Source: Spirochaetaceae bacterium
GTDB taxonomy: Bacteria; Spirochaetota; Spirochaetia; Treponematales; Breznakiellaceae
Length of the DNA stretch: 7,168 nt
Reading direction: 5' to 3'
Assembly (NCBI GenBank): GCA_031273985.1
Contig: JAISQV010000314.1
Location: 1-7,168 of the forward strand
The notes under the pieces: generated by a model
Database searches by the model: none
Told to the model about the DNA's origin: nothing
The model's input: the letters and a program-made list of their open reading frames with translations, nothing else
Part shown: positions 1-6,729 of the stretch, piece after piece
Numbering within the stretch: the stretch's first letter is position 1
Layout of the letters: every line of letters begins with the position of its first letter
Made by a program: the position numbers and the translations under genes

Positions 1-3000
1 CCCGGCGGAGCGTTTCGGCGAGCGTTACGCGGCGCTGGTAAGTACGATTCTTGAGCGTATCCGCGCCAACCGCAGCGTCCTGGTTTTTACGGATTCCCGG
101 AGGCGGGCGGAGCGCATTACCTGGCTGGTCAACCAGGAGGCGGGGGAGCAGGCGGCCTGGGCGCACCACGGTTCGCTTTCACGGGAGATACGGCAGAGCG
201 TGGAGCGGCGTCTTGCGGAAGGCGCGCTGCCCTGCGTGGTGGCGACTTCCTCCCTGGAACTGGGCATAGACATAGGCGCCGTGGACGAGGTGATTCTGGC
301 GGGGACTCCGGGCAGCGCCGCCCAGACCCTTCAGCGTATAGGGCGGTCGGGCCACCGTGTCGGCGCGGTGAGCCGGGGCAGGGTGTTCCCCTTCCACGGG
401 CTGGACCTTTTGCAGGCTGCGGCGGCGGCGGGGGCGGTGGAGGATCGTGAAATCGAGGAAACCCGGCCCATAGATAATCCCCTGGATATTCTGGCCCAGG
501 TGATTCTGGAACTCTGCACGGAAAGGAACTGGAAAACCGATGAACTCTACCATACCCTGCGGGGATTCTACAGTTTCAGGACCCTTTCCCGTCCCGCCTT
601 TGACGGAGTGATTCGTATGCTCACGGGACACTACGGGGAAAGCCGGATTCGGGAACTCAGGAACCGGCTCTACCTGGACCGTGAAACGGGCGAACTCACG
701 GCGGCGGCGGGGCTGCGTATGCTGCTCTATATTTCAGGCGGGGTCATTGCCAACCGGGGCTATTTTTCCCTGCGCCTTGCCGACGGAACGAAGATAGGCG
801 AGCTGGACGAGGAATTTGTCTGGGAACGGCGCATAGGGGACAGTTTTGAATTCGGGAGCCGCTCCTGGACGATCAGCGGCATAGGCGCCGAGGCGGTTTC
901 CGTGATTCCCCGGGAGGAGGCCTCGGACTTCGCGCCCTTCTACCGGGGCGATACGCCTTTTCGCAGCCCCGTCCTGGTGCGGCGTATGCTGGAATTGCTG
1001 GACGCTTATGCCGCCGGGGGCGGCATAAGCGCGGGGCCCCTGGGGGACTCTTTTTCCGCTGACGCCCGCAGGGAGCTTGCAGCGTTTTTGGCGGGCCAGG
1101 CGGATGCCCAGGCCGGTGTTCCGCTCCCCGGAGAGAATCATATTCCCGTGGAGATCATAGAGGATTGGGACCTGCGCCCGGATCTGCGGCAGGTCTTCCT
1201 GCACAGCTTCCGGGGCGGGGCGATCAACCATCCGCTCTCCCTGGCTCTGGCCCAGGGGCTCGAAGAGCGGGCCGGCTGCCGGATAGACACCCTGGCGGAT
1301 GACAATGCGGTGCTGCTCACGCTGCCCCGTTCCACGGGGGATGATCCCGAGGCGCTGCTGAGGGAGGCCCTGCGGGAGGCGGCGGCGCGGGGTGAGGGCC
1401 TGTTCCGGCGGCGGCTGGCCGCTTCCGGCATCTTCGGCGCGGCTTTCCGGGAGGCGGCGGAACGGTCCCTGCTCCTTCCCCGGACGGCGCCGGGGAAGCG
1501 TATGCCCCTCTGGATCAGCCGCGAGAGGTCCCGGCGGCTCTTTGACGCCACCGTGGGTTTTGATGATTTTCCCGTCATCAGTGAAGCCTGGCGGGTCTGC
1601 CTGGAGGATAGGTTTGATCTGCCGGGCTTCGCCGCCCTGCTCCGGGACCTGGCCGAAGGGCGGGTGGAACTGTCCTTTTTCAGACGCCGGGCCCCTTCGC
1701 CCTTTGCCCGGTCCTCCCTATGGCAGGATACCAACAGCCGCATCTACGAGGGCGATGAGCGGAAGGATGCCGGGAACAGCGCCGCCGGGCGGGTTTCCCT
1801 GGCGGACCGGATCATCCGGGAGGCCCTGGACGGCACCGCCCCACGGCCTCCCCTGCCGGAACAGGTGGTGCGGGATTTCTGCGCCCGGCTCAGGCGGGAA
1901 CTCCCCGGCTGGGCCCCCCAGGACGGGACGGCCCTCTCCGAGTGGGTCCGGGAGCGGGTTGCCATTCCCCTGGACGAGTGGGAAATGCTGCTCCCCGCGC
2001 TTCCGCCGGAGCTTGGGGAAGAGGTCCGGGGAGACCCTTCCCTGGGGGGCCGGGTGAAGACCCTGCTCCGGGAGGGCTCCTCCCTGGCCGCGCTGGTTCA
2101 CCGGGACCGGGCCCCGGCCTGGGCGGATCACGCACCGGCCTTTCTGGGGGAGTGGCTCCGCTTCCAGGGCCCCCTTTCGGCGGAGCGCCTGGGGGCGGTC
2201 TTCGGCGCGGGAGTGGCGGAGGCCCTGGAGGCTCTGGCCGGGGCGGGAACCCTCATATCGGGGCTCAGCATAAAGCCGGAGGGGGAGGGGTTTTTCTGCG
2301 ACCGGGAGAATCTGGAACTGCTCTTCCGGCTGACCCGTAAAAAGGCCCGCCCCCAGGTCCGGGAGCGGGAGGCGGCGCTCATAGTGCCCTACCTGGCGCG
2401 GCGGCAGGGCCTCCTGGGCGGGGAGCGAAACGAAGGGCCGGACCCCGCGCCGGGCCGGAGTGAAGTTCCCCGGCCCTGGGATAGGCTGCGGGGTTTGGCG
2501 GAGCCGGCCCTGCTCTGGGAACACGAGATTTTCCCCGCCCGGTTGCCGGGCTACGATGGGGCGGCGCTGGACGGGGAGCTCCGCCGGGGGCGGCTCCTCT
2601 GGTACGGGGCTGGCCCGAACAGGGTCGGTTTTGCGGCCCCCGACGAGCTGGACCTGATCCTTCCCGGCTATGCGCCCGGCGGCCTTCCCCCGGCGCTGGA
2701 AGAACTTGCCGCCCAGGGTTTCTTCGACATACCCCGGGAATTCTACGAGATTCGGGACCGGCTCCGCATGGATACCCGGCAGGCGGCGGGGTTTCTCTGG
2801 GAAGGGGTCTGGCGGGGGCTTCTTTCGGCGGACAGCTTCGAGCCGCTGCGCCGGGGCCTGGAACGTTCTTCCGCCGCCGAAGCGGCCCCCGCCTCCCGGC
2901 TGCGGGGCCGCCGCCGCATTCCCAGGGCCCTCCGGGCGCGCCCCGGAGCTTCCGGCATGGAGGGCCGCTGGTTCTACCTGGGCCGGGAGGAGGAGGGGCC

Positions 3001-3598
3001 GGATATTCTGGACGAGGAGGGCCTCAACCGGGACAGGGCGCGGCTCCTCCTGGATCGCTGGGGGGTTTTGACCCGGCCTTTCCTGGAACGGGAGGCCGGG
3101 CCCCTTTCCTGGAGCCTCCTCCTCCCCTCCCTCCGGCGCATGGAGCTTGCCGGGGAAATTGTGGCGGGGCGCTTCTTTGGGGGGATCAACTCCCTCCAGT
3201 TTGCCCGCCCCGGCATAGCCGCCGAGCTTGAGGCCGCGGAATCCGGGGGCGGCGTCTACTGGATGAATGCCGCGGACCCGGCAAGCCCCGCTGGCCTGGA
3301 CGTGGAGGGCCTGGACCCCCGGCTTCCCCTGAGGCTCTCCGGCTCCCGGCTCTGTTTCCGGGGGGCGGAACTGGCCGCCTTTACCCGCCGGAATGGCCGG
3401 GAACTCAGAATATTCGTTTCTCCGGAGGATCCGGACATGGGGGAAATCCTGGGCTTTCTTGGCAGGGGCCGGAAGGAGCGGGTCATCGTGGAAACCATAA
3501 ACGGCGTGTCGGGCCTCAAAAGCCCCTACGGGGAAGCCCTCCGGGCGGCGGGCTTCCTCCCCGACCGGGACCGCTGGATCCGCTATGCGGGCTATTGA
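1..3598 (+). CDS. lhr: Lhr-family ATP-dependent helicase, long form, 5'-truncated by window edge
   Basis: This is the C-terminal ~1198 residues of a large superfamily 2 helicase. The frame is open from base 2, so the gene starts upstream and the GTG at 200 is internal. Seen in order: the second RecA domain, with motif IV (VLVFTDSRRRAER, about residues 27-39), motif V (TSSLELGIDIG, nt 245-277) and motif VI (QRIGRSGHR, nt 332-358). Next comes a winged-helix segment (NPLDILAQ, about residues 159-213). The DEAD/H-associated region follows, with FRGGAINHPLSLAL near nt 1209 and SPFARSSLWQ...YEGDE near nt 1697-1755. The last ~550 residues match the Lhr C-terminal extension (WEHEIFPARLPGY, SADSFEPLR, GRFFGGINSLQFA). 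Known for the family: Lhr proteins are 3'-5' translocases linked to DNA repair, and E. coli Lhr is about 1540 residues. With RecA1 added, this protein would be of similar size. No frameshift is seen. Codon use is extremely GC-rich after about nt 1000. The TGA stop is at 3596-3598. The product is cytoplasmic. Confidence 0.93.
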   Translation, partial: PAERFGERYAALVSTILERIRANRSVLVFTDSRRRAERITWLVNQEAGEQAAWAHHGSLSREIRQSVERRLAEGALPCVVATSSLELGIDIGAVDEVILAGTPGSAAQTLQRIGRSGHRVGAVSRGRVFPFHGLDLLQAAAAAGAVEDREIEETRPIDNPLDILAQVILELCTERNWKTDELYHTLRGFYSFRTLSRPAFDGVIRMLTGHYGESRIRELRNRLYLDRETGELTAAAGLRMLLYISGGVIANRGYFSLRLADGTKIGELDEEFVWERRIGDSFEFGSRSWTISGIGAEAVSVIPREEASDFAPFYRGDTPFRSPVLVRRMLELLDAYAAGGGISAGPLGDSFSADARRELAAFLAGQADAQAGVPLPGENHIPVEIIEDWDLRPDLRQVFLHSFRGGAINHPLSLALAQGLEERAGCRIDTLADDNAVLLTLPRSTGDDPEALLREALREAAARGEGLFRRRLAASGIFGAAFREAAERSLLLPRTAPGKRMPLWISRERSRRLFDATVGFDDFPVISEAWRVCLEDRFDLPGFAALLRDLAEGRVELSFFRRRAPSPFARSSLWQDTNSRIYEGDERKDAGNSAAGRVSLADRIIREALDGTAPRPPLPEQVVRDFCARLRRELPGWAPQDGTALSEWVRERVAIPLDEWEMLLPALPPELGEEVRGDPSLGGRVKTLLREGSSLAALVHRDRAPAWADHAPAFLGEWLRFQGPLSAERLGAVFGAGVAEALEALAGAGTLISGLSIKPEGEGFFCDRENLELLFRLTRKKARPQVREREAALIVPYLARRQGLLGGERNEGPDPAPGRSEVPRPWDRLRGLAEPALLWEHEIFPARLPGYDGAALDGELRRGRLLWYGAGPNRVGFAAPDELDLILPGYAPGGLPPALEELAAQGFFDIPREFYEIRDRLRMDTRQAAGFLWEGVWRGLLSADSFEPLRRGLERSSAAEAAPASRLRGRRRIPRALRARPGASGMEGRWFYLGREEEGPDILDEEGLNRDRARLLLDRWGVLTRPFLEREAGPLSWSLLLPSLRRMELAGEIVAGRFFGGINSLQFARPGIAAELEAAESGGGVYWMNAADPASPAGLDVEGLDPRLPLRLSGSRLCFRGAELAAFTRRNGRELRIFVSPEDPDMGEILGFLGRGRKERVIVETINGVSGLKSPYGEALRAAGFLPDRDRWIRYAGY

Positions 3599-3621
3599 AG
3601 CGCGGCTGAATAGTTGGTAAG

Positions 3622-3669
3622 CTGAAACCTTCAACTGTGTTCGTAATATCATCGCGGAATCTTTATAAA
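3622..3669 (+). promoter_or_regulatory. possible promoter elements upstream of the hybrid kinase gene
   Basis: The 130-bp spacer after the helicase gene is visibly AT-richer than its surroundings. CTGAAA (3622-3627) lies 17 bp before TAATAT (3645-3650); each matches four of six consensus sigma-70 bases. An alternative -10 is TATAAA at 3664-3669, with only a poor -35 upstream. Either would give the kinase its own promoter rather than read-through from the helicase gene. I see no hairpin followed by a T-run here that would end the helicase transcript. Confidence 0.25.
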
Positions 3670-3717
3670 ATCTCCATAAAAACTGAATTTTGCCTTTTCA
3701 GGGGCTATGTTATGAAC

Positions 3718-3723
3718 GGAAGG
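3718..3723 (+). promoter_or_regulatory. ribosome binding site that decides the kinase start
   Basis: GGAAGG lies 5 bases before the ATG at 3729. The same frame could start at TTG 3690 or GTG 3723, but neither has as good a spacing to a purine-rich site. An in-frame TGA at 3684-3686 excludes any longer N-terminus. Confidence 0.6.
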
Positions 3724-3728
3724 TGGGC

Positions 3729-5843
3729 ATGATCGGTTTGATAGGCGGGGGGGCCATCGGGGCAGTGTTGTTTTTCGCCGGGGCGCATTTGATGAGGCGG
3801 CTGCGCTCCCGGAAGGCGGAGAACCGGGAATCGCTCCTTTGGGAACTTGCCCTGGCACGGGAAAAGGCAGAGCAGGCGGAACAGGCCAATCAGGCCAAGA
3901 GCGACTTTTTGGCCAACGCAAGCCACGAGATTCGTACTCCCATGAACGCCATTATCGGAATGTCGGAATTGATACTCCGGGAGGACATCAGCCCCAGGGT
4001 CTATGAGCAGGCCACGAGCATTAAACAGGCTGCGGGGAATTTACTTTCCATCATAAATGATATTCTGGATTTTTCCAAAATCGGATCAGGGAAGCTCGAA
4101 ATTACCCCGGTGGAATACCGGCTTTCATCGCTGCTCAATGACATAATCGTTGTTACCAGGGCAAAGATCCTTGAAAAACCGATTCTGTTTATTACCAATA
4201 TCGATTCCCGGCTTCCCGATGTTTTGGTAGGCGATGTAACGCGGTTCAGGCAGGTGCTCCTCAATATCCTTTCCAATGCGGCAAAGTATACCCGCGAGGG
4301 TTTTATCTCCCTCAGCATCATGGGGGAACTTTCCGATACCGGGGTCCTTTTTACGATTCCCATAAGCGATTCGGGCATAGGCATACGGGAAAAGGACCGG
4401 GAGCGGATCTTCGAAAATTATGCCCAGCTTGACCGGGCGGCCAACGCGGGTATAGAGGGGACCGGCCTTGGGCTTCCCATAGCGCAGAGTCTGGCCCGCC
4501 TTATGGGCGGAACGATAAGCCTGGAAAGCGAATACGGCAGGGGGTCCACCTTCACCGTAACCATGCCCCAAAAGCTAGCCCCAAGGGTCTCCGCATCGGA
4601 GGGGCTGCCCAACCGCTTTGCCCTGGTGGAAGAGCCGGAAGGCAAGAAGATACTTTTCTACACGACCCGGCTGAGTTACGGCGAGTCCTACGTCTGGTCC
4701 GCGGGGAATCTGGGTATTCCCTGCACCCTTGCGCTCAAGCAGTCGGAGTTTGTTGAAGCCCTGGAACACGAAACCTACTCTCATGTAATGGCCTCCCATT
4801 TTCTCTACGACAGCGCCGCAAAGATCATCGAGGCGCGGGGGGAGAGCGCTAGGATCAACCTCATACGGATAAGCGAATACGGCACGGGGACGCAGGATCT
4901 TCGTTCCATCAGTATTCCGGTTCACACCCTTACCCTGGCGAATGTACTCAACGGCCGGGCGGAAAGACACGCCTCGGCCCGCTCCAAACGCCTCGAATTT
5001 AACTTTACGGCGCCGGAGGCGTTTATTCTGCTGGTGGACGATGTTGCCACGAATCTCAAGGTAGTCCAGGGACTCCTCGCGCCCTACCGGGTGCAGACCG
5101 ATACGGCCCTTTCCGGGGCGGAGGCCCTTGCCCTGCTACGGGACAGGGATTACGATCTCATACTCCTGGATCACATGATGCCCGGCATGGACGGGGTGGA
5201 AACGGCAAAGGCCATACGCGCCCTGCCGGATCCCCGCTGCGGCGATCTGCCGATCATCGCCCTTACCGCCAATGTCGTGGAGGGGACCAGGGAAATGTTT
5301 ATGGAAAATGGTTTCAGCGATTACCTTTCCAAACCCATAAACATCACGGAACTTGACAGTATACTTTCCCGCTGGCTGCCGGAGGAAAAGAAAAAGGCCC
5401 CCATACAGATACAGGAGAAGGCCGGGGTGCCCTACCTGGATATTGCCGGCATAGAGGCTGCAAAGGGGCTGGCCCAGTCAGGGGGCGATTGGAAAACCTA
5501 CGCAAAGGTGCTGGAACTGTTCTGCGGTGACGGGCAAACCCGGATCCGGGAGATACAGCAGAGTCTCGATGAGGGTAACCTGAAGCGTTACACCCTCCTC
5601 CTGCGGGGCCTGAAGAGCGCCGGCCGCGCTATCGGGGCGGAGGGGCTCTCGGCCCAGGCGAGGCTGCTGGAGGAGGCGGGGAAGGACGGGGACAGCGAGC
5701 GTATCCGCTCCGGTACGGCGCCCTTCTTTCTGGAACTGGAAAAACTCATTCACAGCATAGGGCTGGAAGCGGCCCGGCCCGGAAGCCCCATCAATTCCCG
5801 GCCTAAAGAACCGGATCAAGACGAAGAACATCTCCCGGCCTGA
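3729..5843 (+). CDS. membrane-anchored hybrid histidine kinase (HisKA-HATPase-pseudoREC-REC-Hpt-like)
   Basis: This 704-residue signalling protein uses the ATG at 3729. Residues 2-21 form one membrane segment, followed by basic residues and a short charged helix (about 29-56, likely coiled coil). HisKA carries the phospho-accepting His66 in SHEIRTPMN. The HATPase domain has the N box NILSNAAKYT (Asn183), DSGIGI (from Asp214) and GTGLGLP (from Gly244). Residues about 305-418 resemble a receiver fold without its aspartate. Residues about 433-553 are an intact receiver: Asp437/Asp438, phospho-acceptor Asp481 (LLDHMMPGMDG), Thr513 and Lys535 (SKP). A C-terminal domain (about 567-680) looks like Hpt (GLAQSGGDW, YTLLLRGLKSAGRAIGA), but the expected histidine is Arg626. 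Known for the family: phosphate moves from kinase His to receiver Asp, then to Hpt His. Inferred: the last step cannot occur on this protein, so Asp481 may regulate the kinase itself or pass phosphate to another Hpt. No periplasmic or PAS/GAF sensor is present. The last ~24 residues are a polar, Pro-rich tail reading into the opposite gene. The signal and target are unknown. Confidence 0.93.
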   Translation: MIGLIGGGAIGAVLFFAGAHLMRRLRSRKAENRESLLWELALAREKAEQAEQANQAKSDFLANASHEIRTPMNAIIGMSELILREDISPRVYEQATSIKQAAGNLLSIINDILDFSKIGSGKLEITPVEYRLSSLLNDIIVVTRAKILEKPILFITNIDSRLPDVLVGDVTRFRQVLLNILSNAAKYTREGFISLSIMGELSDTGVLFTIPISDSGIGIREKDRERIFENYAQLDRAANAGIEGTGLGLPIAQSLARLMGGTISLESEYGRGSTFTVTMPQKLAPRVSASEGLPNRFALVEEPEGKKILFYTTRLSYGESYVWSAGNLGIPCTLALKQSEFVEALEHETYSHVMASHFLYDSAAKIIEARGESARINLIRISEYGTGTQDLRSISIPVHTLTLANVLNGRAERHASARSKRLEFNFTAPEAFILLVDDVATNLKVVQGLLAPYRVQTDTALSGAEALALLRDRDYDLILLDHMMPGMDGVETAKAIRALPDPRCGDLPIIALTANVVEGTREMFMENGFSDYLSKPINITELDSILSRWLPEEKKKAPIQIQEKAGVPYLDIAGIEAAKGLAQSGGDWKTYAKVLELFCGDGQTRIREIQQSLDEGNLKRYTLLLRGLKSAGRAIGAEGLSAQARLLEEAGKDGDSERIRSGTAPFFLELEKLIHSIGLEAARPGSPINSRPKEPDQDEEHLPA

Positions 5844-6288
5844 CGCCGGCCCGCTCGAACCAGCCCTGGGGCGTTTCCAGAGCGTAGCGGGCGGAGCGGC
5901 TTGAACTTACGGGGCTCAGGTTGTGAGGCCGCATATCGTGAATTTCGAGGATCCTCCCGTCCCAGGCTATGTAGGCTATGGAGAGGGGGATGAGCGTGTT
6001 CTTCATCCAGAACGACAGAATCTGATCCCGGTCAAACACGAAGAGCATGGCCTCCCCGTCGGGCAGTTCCTGCCGGAACATGAGCCCCTTGGCCCGCTCG
6101 TCTTCGCTGCGGGCAACTTCCACCCGCAGCGCCGCCGCCTCCCGGCCCTCCCGCTCTATCACCATGTCCACGGCGGGCAGCCGCTGGGGCCGGTTGTTCT
6201 CCCCGCAGCCGGCGAGGCCCGCCGCCAGAACCAGGCAGCAGAGGAGGGAGAGGCGGCGCATGTCAGGAGTTTGCTGCACTTTGCGCAT
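5803..6288 (-). CDS. DUF192 (UPF0127) family lipoprotein
   Basis: This is a 161-residue protein read from the ATG complementary to 6286-6288, chosen because GGAGG (plus-strand 6293-6297) lies 4 bases upstream. The longer frame to 6339 has no such site; an internal Met10 has none either. Residues 11-28 form a lipoprotein signal: two arginines, a Leu/Cys/Ala-rich core and the lipobox LAGC, with Cys28 as lipid attachment site. The mature part is one DUF192 domain with the family hallmarks GLMFR (68-72), AMLFVF (80-85) and FWMKNT (93-98), then IPLSIAYI, VSSSRSARYALE and a closing GVRPGDVL. Known for the family: small secreted or lipid-anchored beta-rich domains found widely in bacteria and archaea, with no established biochemical role. 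Inferred location: membrane-anchored, facing the periplasm or surface. The TAG stop (5803-5805) lies inside the 3' end of the convergent kinase gene, giving a 41-bp overlap. Confidence 0.9.
   Translation of the reverse strand: MRKVQQTPDMRRLSLLCCLVLAAGLAGCGENNRPQRLPAVDMVIEREGREAAALRVEVARSEDERAKGLMFRQELPDGEAMLFVFDRDQILSFWMKNTLIPLSIAYIAWDGRILEIHDMRPHNLSPVSSSRSARYALETPQGWFERAGVRPGDVLRLDPVL
5835..5849. other. short GC-rich inverted repeat at the convergent 3' ends
   Basis: CCGGC (5835-5839) and GCCGG (5845-5849) form a 5-bp stem with a 5-base loop containing the kinase stop codon. No T-run follows on either strand, so this is not a typical intrinsic terminator. No better terminator is visible between the two convergent genes. 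Confidence 0.2.
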
Positions 6289-6299
6289 AAAACCTCCAA

Positions 6300-6318
6300 A
6301 AATCGCCCCCGGCGATTT
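6300..6318 (-). promoter_or_regulatory. perfect leader hairpin next to the DUF192 ribosome binding site
   Basis: AAATCGCC (6300-6307) and GGCGATTT (6311-6318) form a perfect 8-bp stem with a 3-base loop. In the minus-strand transcript the stem ends 2 bases before the GGAGG site (6293-6297). The stem's last three U residues plus the next two make a run of five. It could tune ribosome access or act as a weak terminator or attenuator. The structure is seen directly; the function is inferred. Confidence 0.5.
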
Positions 6319-6388
6319 CTTGCCTTGCAAACCCCGCAAGCATACCAGTTAATCTACAGATACAACAGGCTGCCGGTACGGAATCGGC

Positions 6389-6417
6389 ATTATACCCGTG
6401 GATATGTCGTATTGAAA
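6389..6417 (-). promoter_or_regulatory. possible promoter of the DUF192 gene
   Basis: The complement of 6389-6394 is a perfect TATAAT. Seventeen bases upstream, the complement of 6412-6417 is TTTCAA, which matches only three of six -35 consensus bases. Transcription would start near 6382 and give a leader of about 95 bases containing the hairpin at 6300-6318. The call rests mainly on the -10 box and its position. Confidence 0.35.
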
Positions 6418-6481
6418 GGGATAAGGGACGGGGCATCGGCGTTTGCTTTCAGGCGTTGTGAACTTACCAAACTTGAAGAAT

Positions 6482-6575
6482 TTTAACCACAAAGGCGCAC
6501 AAAGGACACAAAGGAAGGGAAAGGATATTTTTTCATTAAAACCTTCGTGCTCATTGTGTCCTCTTTGTGGTTAAA
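6482..6575. repeat. large imperfect inverted repeat built of CACAAAGG units
   Basis: The outer arms TTTAACCACAAAG (6482-6494) and CTTTGTGGTTAAA (6563-6575) are perfect 13-bp inverted copies. The symmetry continues imperfectly inward to about 6514 and 6541, leaving an AT-rich centre. The left arm holds three direct copies of CACAAAGG at 6488, 6498 and 6507. T-rich sequence (6576-6590) follows on the plus strand, so a terminator function is conceivable, although no plus-strand gene leads into it. It resembles AACCACRAAG-type intergenic repeats found in many copies in diverse bacterial genomes; that comparison is from memory. Confidence 0.75.
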
Positions 6576-6593
6576 TTTTTCTTTTCTTTGCCT

Positions 6594-6692
6594 CTTCTTT
6601 CGTGTCTTTCGTGTTGTCCGTGTAGTCTACTTTTCCTTAACCCGTAGCGGAAAAGTGTGGTCCGTGGTTCCCCTTCTTCTTTCGTGGTTAAT
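6594..6692. repeat. second, degenerate repeat copy (CTTTCGTG units) with inner hairpin
   Basis: The plus strand shows CTTTCGTGTCTTTCGTG near 6597-6614 and ends in CTTTCGTGGTTAA at 6679-6691. This parallels the CTTTGTGGTTAA end of the neighbouring repeat but in direct orientation. Between them, ACTTTTCC (6629-6636) and GGAAAAGT (6649-6656) form a perfect 8-bp inverted repeat with a 12-base loop. No coding potential is seen. On the minus strand the block reads as AACCACGAAAG and ACACGAAAG units. Confidence 0.6.
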
Positions 6693-6729
6693 ATTCTCTT
6701 CATTTTACTCACCGTTTAATTGCCCTGCG

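Larger units (their letters stand above)
6289..6729. other. 441-bp intergenic region without a convincing gene
   Basis: The region lies between two minus-strand genes. The first ~130 bp (6289-6420) holds the ribosome binding site, hairpin and possible promoter of the DUF192 gene. About 6480-6692 is a repeat block, described separately. The open frame crossing it on the plus strand to 6486 is the shadow of the DUF192 gene running on by chance. It has no recognisable protein motifs. Confidence 0.7.

Noticed and set aside
200..3598. GTG at 200 as the start of a shorter helicase
   Set aside because: The frame is open to base 2 and already encodes helicase motif IV (VLVFTDSRRRAER) and HHGSLSREIR upstream of 200, so the gene begins outside the window.
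3612..3636. Terminator for the helicase gene (AGTTG/CAACT)
   Set aside because: The stem has only 5 bp with a 15-base loop and no T-run after it.
1718..3652. A 644-codon open frame on the minus strand opposite the helicase gene
   Set aside because: It is a shadow frame in very GC-rich DNA. Its translation is low-complexity Pro/Gly/Arg-rich with no motifs, while the plus-strand frame shows continuous Lhr family similarity.
6289..6339. Longer N-terminus for the DUF192 protein
   Set aside because: The extension would read through the ribosome binding site and hairpin, and it places 17 extra residues before an already complete lipoprotein signal.
5923..6486. Plus-strand open frame of 187 codons across the DUF192 gene and its leader
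   Set aside because: It lies opposite a gene with clear DUF192 motifs and a lipobox, and its own translation has no recognisable domain.
6480..6692. Possible CRISPR array in the repeat block
   Set aside because: The units are about 8 bp at 9-10 bp spacing with dyad symmetry, with no 23-40 bp direct repeats or unique spacers and no cas genes.
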